Shown: piece by piece, positions 1 to 8,846 of the stretch | How positions within the stretch are numbered: the stretch's first letter is position 1 | Layout of the letters: the number at the start of each line of letters is the position of its first letter | Source: Candidatus Hodarchaeota archaeon | Lineage (GTDB): Archaea; Asgardarchaeota; Heimdallarchaeia; Hodarchaeales; Hodarchaeaceae | Reading direction: 5' to 3' | Length of the DNA: 16,855 nucleotides | Assembly: GCA_016840305.1 (NCBI GenBank) | Contig: JAEOSP010000662.1 | Span: 1 to 16,855, forward strand | Program-made: the position numbers and the translations under genes | The notes under the pieces: generated by a model | The model's input: only the letters and a program-made list of their open reading frames with translations | Told to the model about the DNA's origin: nothing | The model's database searches: none

Positions 1-310
1 CCATATCACTTAGGCGCCTCATTGTAATTACTAAATCAAATTTTTTTGTTTTTATAAGTTCAAGGGCTTCATTCGCAGTATCTACTCGTGTTATTACCGG
101 TAGGGTACGTAGATTTAGATTATGAAATTGCTCAAAAATTTGATCAGAGAGTCGTCCATCCTCCTCGAGAATGAATGAATCGTAATACGATGATACCAAA
201 AGAACTTTATTAATACGTTTTGCCATTAATTCATGGAATATCTGATATTTAGGCCTATAATCGAGTTTAAACTCGTCAATATCTAAATCGCTTTCAGACG
301 TCTGAGTCAT
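1..310 (-). CDS. PEP/pyruvate-binding domain protein, N-terminal fragment (cut by window edge)
   Basis: Only the first 103 codons are present; the gene continues past base 1. The start is ATG at 310, with an in-frame TGA a few codons upstream. The visible part resembles the receiver-like N-terminal region of long proteins annotated as PEP synthase-related or PEP/pyruvate-binding domain proteins. Features of that family are the segment KVLLVSSYYDSFILEEDGRL, then a stretch rich in N-L-R with PVITRVDTANEALELI, then FDLVITMRRLSDM. In those families this region precedes an ATP-grasp-like pyruvate phosphate dikinase N-terminal domain. Here the catalytic part lies outside the window, so enzyme activity cannot be judged. 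It could equally be a stand-alone response-regulator-like protein. It is transcribed divergently from glutamate dehydrogenase across about 400 bases. Confidence 0.7.
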   Translation of the reverse strand, partial: MTQTSESDLDIDEFKLDYRPKYQIFHELMAKRINKVLLVSSYYDSFILEEDGRLSDQIFEQFHNLNLRTLPVITRVDTANEALELIKTKKFDLVITMRRLSDM

Positions 311-2050
<1,740 letters not shown>

Positions 2051-2070
2051 GAATCCTATATCTTTTTCTT

Positions 2071-2100
2071 ACACGGTTTATCCGTGTTTTTTCTTTTTTT
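2071..2100 (+). terminator. Hairpin plus T-tract terminator after gdhA
   Basis: A perfect stem ACACGG / CCGTGT (2071-2076 and 2082-2087) with a five-base loop is followed by a nearly pure T-run to 2100. It begins about 20 bases after the gdhA stop. On the opposite strand no T-tract follows the stem, so it acts for gdhA only. Archaea need mainly the T-tract; the added stem makes this look like a bacterial intrinsic terminator. Confidence 0.75.
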
Positions 2101-4372
2101 ACTTATTTGAAACCAAAATTGATGGAAATTGTAATTGAAATTCATTACCTTTGTCCGCAATTGGAAATATTTTAAGCGCACCACCATAATGTTGCATGAT
2201 AACAGAACTTAATGCTAATCCGATATAATGGCCTTGATATTCCCAGTTATCGGTAATTTTACTTGATAGTCGATGACTTACTTCTTCAGATATTGGAGGA
2301 GAACAATTATCTCTTATTACTATACGATAATAGGCTGCTAGAAGACTGCCCTCTATTTGGATGGGAGAATGAATAACAGCATTCTCTTCGCAAGAGTATT
2401 GGATGAAGTATAAAATTTCAGAGAGAGCACTAGCAAAGTACTTATCACAAATTAGGAGTTTATCAAGACTATTTTCATCTATCTGAATACTCTCTTCGAG
2501 ATGAGAAATATTCTTGACAGTCCAAGTTATTTTCTCTAGTAGATTAATGCATTCTTTTGATTCATTCATGGAAGGTGATTGGAGAACATCAAATATCTGA
2601 TTAACTGTATCAATTGTTCTGGAAGATTGAGTGGCAATATTGATTGTACGTTGAATACCTTCTATTTTTATCGTTCCACTCTTTTCTAGTTCCAGAAAGA
2701 GGAAATCAAGGTTATTGACAATTTTCTGGAGGTCGTTATTGATAAAATGCGCCAACATAGCATAATACCTCTCTTCTTCAATTTTAATTTGTTTTAATAA
2801 CTTTTCAGTTCTTTTTCTTTCAGAAATATCCCTAATGAATACCAAATCAGCAGGTTTTCCTTGATAAGTTATTATACCCGCATTTATTTCCACATCAATT
2901 CTCTTTCCGTCCTTTCTTATAAATCTTGAATCGTAGATAGGTCTCACATCTTCCCCTGCCATTCGACGTTCGTAGTAATCTTCAATTTCTACCAAAGTAT
3001 CTGGGTCAATGAACGAGGAAAAAGGTTTTCCTAATAGTTCGGGGATAGAATAACCTATAATTTCGGATAGACTCGGATTCACGTATTTTAATATCCTATC
3101 TTGTACAATTGTGATTCCATCATTTGCTCTTTCAACAAGATTTCTATATTTTTCCTCTGATTCTTGAAGAGATTGCTCAATACGCTTCTCCACCGTAATA
3201 TCAGAAAATACTCCGAAAGAACCAGTTATCCTTCCTTCTTCATCAAAAAGAAGTGTTCCTGTAACCCTTGTAATGCAAGAAGACCCATCTTTTTTAATCC
3301 ATGTGAGTTCATATGTCGAAGAATGCTTCTTTTCCTCTATTCTCTGTTTTATTACTCCTTCAAATACTTTCCATGATTCTGGGGCGAGAAAATCTGTGAC
3401 GATTTGATCTTTCAGCTCCACCTCAGAATAACCTAGCATTTTCTGTAAGGCTCTATTTGTGAAAATGGTTCTATCTCTACTATCTGTCAACCATACTCCT
3501 TCACCCATCGTAGTTATAAGTGTTCGATACCTTTCTTCACTTTCTCTTAGTTCTTTCATCATTTGTTTTCTTTCTGAGATATCTCTAACAAATACAAGAT
3601 CTGCTGGACGATTTTGAAAAGGTATCACCGCAGCATTTAGCTCTGCTATAACTTTTTCCCCGTTGGCACGAATTAATACCGTTTCATATATGGAGGGAAC
3701 ATGTTTGCCCTCTATACGATCCTTATACCTTTGCATGACTTCATTCAAAGAATCAGGATGGATATTCTCTTGGAACGTAGTACCTATGATTTCTTCGATA
3801 GATCTACCTGACATTTCAGCTAAAGATTTATTGACAAATTTTACTACTCCATCCTGAATAATTACTATTCCATCCTTAGCTCTTTCAACTAACGTTCGAT
3901 ATTTCTCTTCTGATTCAACCAGTGCTTTATTTGCCTCAATGATGTTAGTAATATCGCTAGCAAATATAGCTAGACGCACGACTTCTCCATGATCGTCTAA
4001 TATCGGGTAAACCCAGTTTTCAAAAACAACTCCTTCCCGACTATCACTATAACGAATATTTTTCTTTTTTACTAAAGCTTCTTTGGTCATAGATTTTCGG
4101 AGATTAGCAACTGGAGGAGAGAAAAATTCAAAAACTATTTTCCCCTTCAAATTCTCCTTTGATTTGCCTAGTCGTTCTGAACCGATTCGATTGATTGTAA
4201 TTATACGTCCATCGCGATCAAGTAGCATTGAAGTTTCTGGAGAATGATTAAATAATGATTTCAAATTAGAATATTCTTTTTCTATCTTCTCCCGGTGAGC
4301 TATCTCTTTCTTAATGGCGTTTTTAACATCCTCAGGCACGTCGTGTCTCGAAAGAATTGATTCCAACAGCAT
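2099..4372 (-). CDS. Multi-PAS sensor with degenerate histidine-kinase core
   Basis: Soluble sensor of 757 aa from ATG at 4372. Four PAS domains (about residues 33-145, 155-270, 278-397, 405-520) are linked by S-E-E-K/R-Y-R and D-I-(S/T)-x-(E/K)-(R/K) joints. They are followed by a kinase-like module: an H-box-like segment AMLAHFINNDLQKIVNNL (His542) and an ATPase-like region to about 753. That region keeps IRDN and GHYIGLALS, relatives of the G1 and G2 boxes, but the G1 glycines are replaced (DNCSPP). The N-box asparagine position appears lost (SEILYFIQYS). Kinase activity is therefore doubtful. No receiver gene is adjacent and no membrane segment is seen, so the signal is probably cytoplasmic. 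A TTG at 4417 would add 15 residues, but a TATAAAAG box at 4430-4437 places the predicted RNA start near 4408, which favours the ATG at 4372. Confidence 0.85.
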   Translation of the reverse strand: MLLESILSRHDVPEDVKNAIKKEIAHREKIEKEYSNLKSLFNHSPETSMLLDRDGRIITINRIGSERLGKSKENLKGKIVFEFFSPPVANLRKSMTKEALVKKKNIRYSDSREGVVFENWVYPILDDHGEVVRLAIFASDITNIIEANKALVESEEKYRTLVERAKDGIVIIQDGVVKFVNKSLAEMSGRSIEEIIGTTFQENIHPDSLNEVMQRYKDRIEGKHVPSIYETVLIRANGEKVIAELNAAVIPFQNRPADLVFVRDISERKQMMKELRESEERYRTLITTMGEGVWLTDSRDRTIFTNRALQKMLGYSEVELKDQIVTDFLAPESWKVFEGVIKQRIEEKKHSSTYELTWIKKDGSSCITRVTGTLLFDEEGRITGSFGVFSDITVEKRIEQSLQESEEKYRNLVERANDGITIVQDRILKYVNPSLSEIIGYSIPELLGKPFSSFIDPDTLVEIEDYYERRMAGEDVRPIYDSRFIRKDGKRIDVEINAGIITYQGKPADLVFIRDISERKRTEKLLKQIKIEEERYYAMLAHFINNDLQKIVNNLDFLFLELEKSGTIKIEGIQRTINIATQSSRTIDTVNQIFDVLQSPSMNESKECINLLEKITWTVKNISHLEESIQIDENSLDKLLICDKYFASALSEILYFIQYSCEENAVIHSPIQIEGSLLAAYYRIVIRDNCSPPISEEVSHRLSSKITDNWEYQGHYIGLALSSVIMQHYGGALKIFPIADKGNEFQLQFPSILVSNK

Positions 4373-4429
4373 TCTGATCAAACTTCTAATATGCAAATTA
4401 CTATGATACCTACTCAATTGTGTTCCATG

Positions 4430-4437
4430 CTTTTATA
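4430..4437 (-). promoter_or_regulatory. TATA box for the PAS sensor gene
   Basis: The minus strand reads TATAAAAG, a near-ideal archaeal TATA box. With the usual 25-26 base spacing, transcription would start near 4408, giving a leader of about 36 bases to the ATG at 4372. Assigned by sequence and spacing only. Confidence 0.5.
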
Positions 4438-4474
4438 CCAATCGAAATATCATATTTCTCAGTAAATAATCCAA

Positions 4475-4480
4475 TATAAC
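4475..4480 (+). promoter_or_regulatory. TATA-like box for the HAD/RNase III unit
   Basis: TATAAC lies about 26 bases before the TTG at 4503, so the predicted RNA start coincides with the start codon, as in a leaderless archaeal transcript. No Shine-Dalgarno motif precedes that TTG, which agrees. It lies about 40 bases from the oppositely facing TATA box of the PAS sensor gene. Confidence 0.4.
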
Positions 4481-4502
4481 CGTTAATAAAAGATGAGATT
4501 CA

Positions 4503-5153
4503 TTGATTGATCCAATTCAACTTGTCATATTCGACTTAGACGATACATTGGTTCATTCTTCCATTGATTACGCTAAAATACGTTCAAAGATTGCTGAATT
4601 ATTTCCTAGAACCTATGTACCTGCTCATCTCCATCAAATCCCCATTCTTCAAATTATGAATCAGCTTAGAGAAATTGATGAAGATTTATTTCACACAGCA
4701 AAACAGATTGTGGAAAAAAGTGAAAGAAGAGCCGTCAAAAATGCAAGCATAATGCAAGGAGCACCAGATCTTTCAGGTATTTTGAAACAATACAAAATAA
4801 AAGGGGTGATTTATACCAACAATACTAGTGAAACTGTAAAATTTTATTTACTGAAAAAAGGATTTGAGTTTCTTGATTATTTTGAGATTTTTACAAGAGA
4901 TGACATAAAGAAGCCAAAACCTGATCCTGAAGGCATAATGATGATTTTAAGAAACTTAAATATCCCTAAATTAAATACTATTTATATAGGAGATTCATTT
5001 ATAGATTCAGAGGCAGCTAGGGCAGCTAATATAAGGTTTGTACTCTTCAACTCAAGGAAATTAGATCCAAACGCTCTGAGAACTGTTCCTTTCTATATCT
5101 TAAATGAATGGTCGGAATTTAAACCATTTTTAGAAAATATTCAGAATTCGTAA
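4503..5153 (+). CDS. HAD-superfamily phosphatase (phosphoglycolate phosphatase-like)
   Basis: A 216-aa HAD hydrolase of subfamily I with all four motifs. Motif I is FDLDDT (nucleophile Asp11, acid/base Asp13), followed by an alpha-helical cap around 20-85. Motif II is IYTNN (Thr105), motif III is the lysine in KKPKPDP (137-142), and motif IV is IGDSFIDSEAA (Asp164, Asp168). This arrangement is typical of phosphoglycolate phosphatase/PGMB-like enzymes that hydrolyse small phosphate esters; the true substrate cannot be read from sequence. The TTG at 4503 is the only start ahead of motif I, because the nearby ATG at 4493 is out of frame and soon stops. The RNase III-like gene begins nine bases after the stop, so the two are probably co-transcribed. 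Confidence 0.88.
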   Translation: MIDPIQLVIFDLDDTLVHSSIDYAKIRSKIAELFPRTYVPAHLHQIPILQIMNQLREIDEDLFHTAKQIVEKSERRAVKNASIMQGAPDLSGILKQYKIKGVIYTNNTSETVKFYLLKKGFEFLDYFEIFTRDDIKKPKPDPEGIMMILRNLNIPKLNTIYIGDSFIDSEAARAANIRFVLFNSRKLDPNALRTVPFYILNEWSEFKPFLENIQNS

Positions 5154-5162
5154 TTTGTGTAG

Positions 5163-5867
5163 ATGATTTATTTTATGAAAAACGAATTGATGGACTATTT
5201 CTTTTTATCAGAACATGAGGAGATATTTTCTCTTGCTATCCAACCAAAATCCTGTGGTGGTGGGGATGCTTTCAAATTTCTTGCTCTATATGGTGATGGT
5301 GTTCTTAACTTAACTCTTCTAGATATTATTTCTAATAAAGGGATTAGTAACAGTGGTCAAATTACTGAATTAATTCAATCCTTCCACAATGAAAAAACGT
5401 TAACAAAAATCGCTAGGAAGCTAAAAATTGATCAATTGATGAAAGAGAACTTTAAAAAAGGTAAGATGACTCAGAATGATTTAAAAGAGAGTATAGAAGC
5501 TCTTTTAGGGGGATTATACAAAGCTAAGGGTTTTAATACTTCAAAAAATGTTATATTGAAGCTTTTACAGCTTTCAAACAAGCATTCCTACTTTACTTCA
5601 AATCCTAAGGGACAATTACAAATTTTATTTCAGAAAAAGAATATAGAGTTGCCTAATTATTTCACAAGGAGGATAGGAGGCCCTGATCATCTTCAAGAAT
5701 TTCAATGTAAACTAAAAGTGGAATTTGAAGGAAAAAAATATAATATCAAGAGCACCATTAACCACAATAAACAAGAAGCTGAGAAAGAAGCCGCTATGAA
5801 ATTTTTAACGGAGATTGGAGAGGTAGATCAAACAAATAATTACTGGACTGATCTCCTAGCAGACTAA
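5163..5867 (+). CDS. RNase III-like protein with C-terminal dsRNA-binding domain
   Basis: A 234-aa protein with the two-part layout of RNase III. The N-terminal domain (about 10-140) carries the signature-like FKFLALYGDGVLNL (Asp45 in GDGVL) and the second active-site helix LKESIEALLGGLYKAKGF (Glu109, Glu112). The C-terminal part (about 147-218) is a dsRNA-binding domain: NPKGQLQILFQ, then IGGPDHLQEFQCKLKVEF, then KQEAEKEAAMKFL. RNase III cleaves double-stranded RNA as a dimer using acidic residues that bind Mg2+. By alignment with the bacterial enzyme, E38 and E41 are here Lys and Ala, D45 is kept, D114 is Glu and E117 is kept. The Ala resembles Mini-III (LAYIGDA). Cleavage may be altered or lost. 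Start ATG at 5163; Met5 at 5175 is an alternative. Probably in one operon with the upstream phosphatase gene. Confidence 0.8.
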   Translation: MIYFMKNELMDYFFLSEHEEIFSLAIQPKSCGGGDAFKFLALYGDGVLNLTLLDIISNKGISNSGQITELIQSFHNEKTLTKIARKLKIDQLMKENFKKGKMTQNDLKESIEALLGGLYKAKGFNTSKNVILKLLQLSNKHSYFTSNPKGQLQILFQKKNIELPNYFTRRIGGPDHLQEFQCKLKVEFEGKKYNIKSTINHNKQEAEKEAAMKFLTEIGEVDQTNNYWTDLLAD

Positions 5868-6015
5868 TTTGATTTTGTTATAGATTCAATTTCTATATGA
5901 CAAGTTTAAAATATAAGGAAAAAAGGGTTTTTAAGTAGAAAATTCTAAACTCCTGAACTTGAGCTTAACTACGATACAGGAAATAATCGTTAATTGCCAA
6001 GACAAGGTGGTATTT

Positions 6016-6210
6016 ATGAGGAAATTTGCCTTCCAAGAATTAGCATATGCAATCGTTGTTTCAAGTAGTTACGGATTATTATTGGGGTTATTATATAATG
6101 AGTCTTCTGATGTTTGGATTTTTTTTCTTTGGATTCTTGTAATATGTCTGCATTTTGCAGGAATTTGGTTTATTGAGCACCTTGAAGGAAGACAAACGAA
6201 ACAAGGTTAG
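6016..6210 (+). CDS. Small two-helix membrane protein, unknown function
   Basis: A 64-aa protein with two hydrophobic segments, about residues 9-26 (YAIVVSSSYGLLLGLLY) and 33-52 (IFFLWILVICLHFAGIWFIE). They are separated by a short acidic loop, and the tail is charged. The ATG at 6016 is preceded by AAGGTGG at 6004-6010 with a five-base gap, a fair archaeal ribosome-binding site. A TTG at 5959 would give 83 aa with a polar extension. A TATA-like TTTTAAGT about 26 bases before that TTG keeps the longer form possible. It lies 148 bases downstream of the RNase III-like gene on the same strand. I recognise no family. Confidence 0.5.
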   Translation: MRKFAFQELAYAIVVSSSYGLLLGLLYNESSDVWIFFLWILVICLHFAGIWFIEHLEGRQTKQG

Positions 6211-6238
6211 ATTAGAAATTCTAAATTAATAACAAGGC

Positions 6239-6245
6239 AAAAAAA
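6239..6245 (-). terminator. T-tract terminator for the metal ATPase operon
   Basis: Seven T in a row on the minus strand, about 77 bases past the ATPase stop codon, in the 111-base gap between convergent genes. Archaeal RNA polymerase stops at such T-tracts. A short inverted repeat (TTAGAA / TTCTAA, 6212-6224) lies beyond it, close to the end of the rightward small membrane-protein gene. Confidence 0.4.
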
Positions 6246-6321
6246 TATTTATTTAACTCTTAATGACAAAATTTTTTGCTCAATTGCTCACTCATTGTTT
6301 AACAAACATTGGTAGTTTATT

Positions 6322-8421
6322 TCATCTCAATACTCTAATAGAATTCAAAACTGTTAAAAGGGTAACTCCTACATCTCCAAAAACAGCAACCCACATCGAG
6401 GCTAAGCCTAGAGTGCCTAGTAATATAAAAATTGTCTTTATCCCCAGAGCCAGTAAAATATTCTCTTTAGCTACAAAATTTGTCTTTTTTGCAATATCTA
6501 TTGCATCATTTAATCGGTCAGGATTATCATCCATTATTATCAGGTCTGCAGCCTCAATGGATGCATCAGATCCTATTCCACCCATTGCTACCCCAATATC
6601 TGCACGAGCAATAACTGGAGCGTCATTTATTCCATCTCCAACAAATACTACGGCGCCTTTATCTGATTTTTCATGTAAAAATTGTTCAAGAATTTCCATT
6701 TTATTGAGAGGCATCAAACTGGCGTAAACCATATCTTGATCTATACCTACTTCATTTCCAACTCTTTCAGCAATATTTTTAGTATCGCCAGTCAATAAAC
6801 CAATCTTGCTAATATTTCTCTTTCTAAGGTTGACTATAGCTTTAGAGGAGGTTGATTTCAATTGATCATCAATAATAATATATCCAATGTAATTTCCATT
6901 TAAAATAACATAAACCGCTGTCTCATCCTTGATGCATTTAGGGTGTGGACAATTAATCTCATGGACAATTTTATCATTTCCTACAATAATTGAATCTCCT
7001 TCAGTGGTTTTCATTTTGATACCTAAAGCAGGAATTTCTTCATATTCATCGACTAGTGTTTGATCGATAGGCCGATTATAAGCTTCTATTATTGATTTTG
7101 CAATAGGATGATTTGAATGTGATTCTGCTAGAGCTGCATATCCTATCACATTTTCTGGAGTAAATCCTTCTACAGGTACAACATGCAATACTTTAAATTC
7201 TCCAACTGTTAATGTTCCAGTTTTATCCCAAAGCACTGTAGAAACATCACTCAAGCTGTCTATAACATTTGCACCTTTCAAAAGAATACCTGTTTGTGAA
7301 CTTTTACCTATACCAGCGAAATAGACTAAGGGGATCGAAACAACTAATGCACATGGACATGATATGACAAGTACAACCAAAGCACGATAGATCCATACTT
7401 CTAATGGTTGGGCAAAAAGGAAACTAGGAATAGTTGCCATTGCGATTGCTAAAACGAGTACGAATGGTGTGTAATAGCGTGCAAACCGTGTAATAAACAA
7501 TTCTTTTTGTGATTTATTCTGTGTTGCGTTCTCAACAACATCAAGAATACGACTTACGGTTGATTCTGAGCTTTTTACATTAACTTGTACGTGAATACTT
7601 GTGTTAGTTATCGCTCCTGATAATATTGAATCCCCAGGATTTATAGCAATTGGTCGTGATTCACCTGTTAATGCAGATAAGTCAATGTATGCATTTCCCT
7701 TCACAAGTATTCCATCAAGAGGAACTCTCTCCCCTGGTTTAACTAATATTATATTTCCAGGTTGAATATCAGTAACAGGAACGGTGGTTATCTTTTCATC
7801 TGTTATTAGATGTGCTAAATCAGGCCTAATGTCCAATAATGCGCCTATGGATTTTCTTGACTTATTCACAGCTCTTGATTGAAGATACTCTCCAATTGAA
7901 TAAAAAACCATCACTGCGGTTGCTTCTGGTATTTCTTGTATAATGATTGCTCCTAAAGTAGCAATAGCCATCAAAAAGTATTCATTAGCAATATCAAGAC
8001 TCAAGAATCTATAAAACGCTTTTTTTAATACATTGATTCCCGAAATAAGATAAGAGATTAGTAAGAAAATAACCCCTCCAGTCATAACCACAGGAGATTG
8101 CTGACTTGAAGTGAAGATGATTCCTAAAATTAAAAACACAAATGAGAGTACAATTCTTTGACGAAGTAGTCTTTCTTGATCAGTAAGGGTGTATTGAGGT
8201 GTAGTTTGTCTTTTAGGAATAGCTTTCGCTGATGGTTCTACTTTTGAGATAATGCTATTGATTGTTGATATATCATCTGAATTAACAGATAAACGTCGAA
8301 TTGCAAAGTTTAGGTTAACATTAGTAAAATTATGCCCTTTTAAGGTTGATTCTATTTTCATTGCGCAATCAGCGCAAGTTAATCCCTCAATTTCATATAC
8401 GTGTTCAACACCCTTGGGCAT
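6322..8421 (-). CDS. Zn/Cd/Pb-exporting P1B-type ATPase
   Basis: Heavy-metal efflux pump of 699 aa, using ATP to export soft divalent metals across the cell membrane. Domains in order: N-terminal HMA metal-binding domain with GLTCADC (Cys16, Cys19); membrane helices; actuator domain with TGES (252-255); the metal-site helix with SCPCALVVSIP (CPC at 355-357); phosphorylation motif DKTGT (Asp399); the SHSNHP motif near 434-439; hinge GDGINDAP (595-602); final helices with Lys662 and Asp683. The CPC motif together with that Lys and the GDVGVTLLTVLNS segment is characteristic of the P1B-2 (ZntA/CadA) group, so Zn2+, Cd2+ or Pb2+ are likely substrates rather than copper. An AGGTGA ribosome-binding site (8428-8433) overlaps the stop codon of the upstream regulator, so the two are translationally close and form one operon. 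Confidence 0.95.
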   Translation of the reverse strand: MPKGVEHVYEIEGLTCADCAMKIESTLKGHNFTNVNLNFAIRRLSVNSDDISTINSIISKVEPSAKAIPKRQTTPQYTLTDQERLLRQRIVLSFVFLILGIIFTSSQQSPVVMTGGVIFLLISYLISGINVLKKAFYRFLSLDIANEYFLMAIATLGAIIIQEIPEATAVMVFYSIGEYLQSRAVNKSRKSIGALLDIRPDLAHLITDEKITTVPVTDIQPGNIILVKPGERVPLDGILVKGNAYIDLSALTGESRPIAINPGDSILSGAITNTSIHVQVNVKSSESTVSRILDVVENATQNKSQKELFITRFARYYTPFVLVLAIAMATIPSFLFAQPLEVWIYRALVVLVISCPCALVVSIPLVYFAGIGKSSQTGILLKGANVIDSLSDVSTVLWDKTGTLTVGEFKVLHVVPVEGFTPENVIGYAALAESHSNHPIAKSIIEAYNRPIDQTLVDEYEEIPALGIKMKTTEGDSIIVGNDKIVHEINCPHPKCIKDETAVYVILNGNYIGYIIIDDQLKSTSSKAIVNLRKRNISKIGLLTGDTKNIAERVGNEVGIDQDMVYASLMPLNKMEILEQFLHEKSDKGAVVFVGDGINDAPVIARADIGVAMGGIGSDASIEAADLIIMDDNPDRLNDAIDIAKKTNFVAKENILLALGIKTIFILLGTLGLASMWVAVFGDVGVTLLTVLNSIRVLR

Positions 8422-8431
8422 ACCTATTCAC

Positions 8432-8788
8432 CTACACGTTATTATCTTCTTTCATATGTTCTAACGTTTGACTGAGAATAGGGAGAAGATGTTCTTTCTC
8501 AAGAGAGTAAAATACCTGTTTACCTTTTCTTTGGGGTTTTACCAAACGATGATGCCTTAATAGGCTCAGTTGATGAGATATTGCAGATTGTTCCATATTT
8601 AATGTTGAACTAAGGTCACAGACGCATAATTCCACTTCTGAAAGCGCAAGAAGGATTTTCATTCTGCTTTCTGTTGAAAGCAGCTTAAAAAAAGTAGCCA
8701 ATTCCTTAGGATTACTATCTTCTATTGTTTTTCGTGCAAACGCGACATTCTCCGGATGAACTGTATATTCTTGACAATTATTTGACAT
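8432..8788 (-). CDS. ArsR/SmtB-family metal-sensing repressor (CadC-like)
   Basis: A 118-aa winged-helix repressor expected to release DNA when it binds Zn, Cd or Pb. The metal site motif ELCVCDLS (about residues 52-59) matches the alpha-3 site of CadC. An N-terminal Cys5 could complete a CadC-like thiolate cluster. The DNA-reading helix is in QSAISHQLSLLRHHRLV. The C-terminal helix EHLLPILSQTLEHMKED carries two His and acidic residues placed like the alpha-5 site of SmtB/CzrA. The gene lies directly before the P1B-ATPase, ten bases apart, the usual repressor-pump pairing. A TGAA-N6-TTCA inverted repeat about 40-60 bases before its ATG fits the operator type of this family, suggesting self-regulation. 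Confidence 0.93.
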   Translation of the reverse strand: MSNNCQEYTVHPENVAFARKTIEDSNPKELATFFKLLSTESRMKILLALSEVELCVCDLSSTLNMEQSAISHQLSLLRHHRLVKPQRKGKQVFYSLEKEHLLPILSQTLEHMKEDNNV

Positions 8789-8826
8789 TGGGTTTCAAAC
8801 CTATAATCTAAGCTCAGTATGAATAT

Positions 8827-8846
8827 ATATGAAAATTAATTCATAT
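8827..8846 (-). promoter_or_regulatory. Probable ArsR/SmtB operator overlapping the operon's TATA box
   Basis: A 20-base inverted repeat with arms ATATGAA and TTCATAT and a six-base centre gives the TGAA-N6-TTCA core known from SmtB/CadC/CzrA operators. A second half-like TATGAA lies at 8818-8823. On the minus strand TATATATT (8822-8829) overlaps one arm; it would place the RNA start near 8799. A bound repressor would therefore block the TATA-binding protein. Function inferred, not proven. Confidence 0.65.

Noticed and set aside
6263..6727. A 154-codon plus-strand frame opposite the end of the metal ATPase gene
   Set aside because: It lies antisense to well-supported ATPase coding sequence (GDGINDAP region) and its product has no protein-like pattern.
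8791..8801. Palindrome GGTTT-C-AAACC just before the ArsR-like start codon
   Set aside because: Only five-base arms and it falls in or at the edge of the predicted short leader; the TGAA-N6-TTCA repeat upstream is a much better operator candidate.
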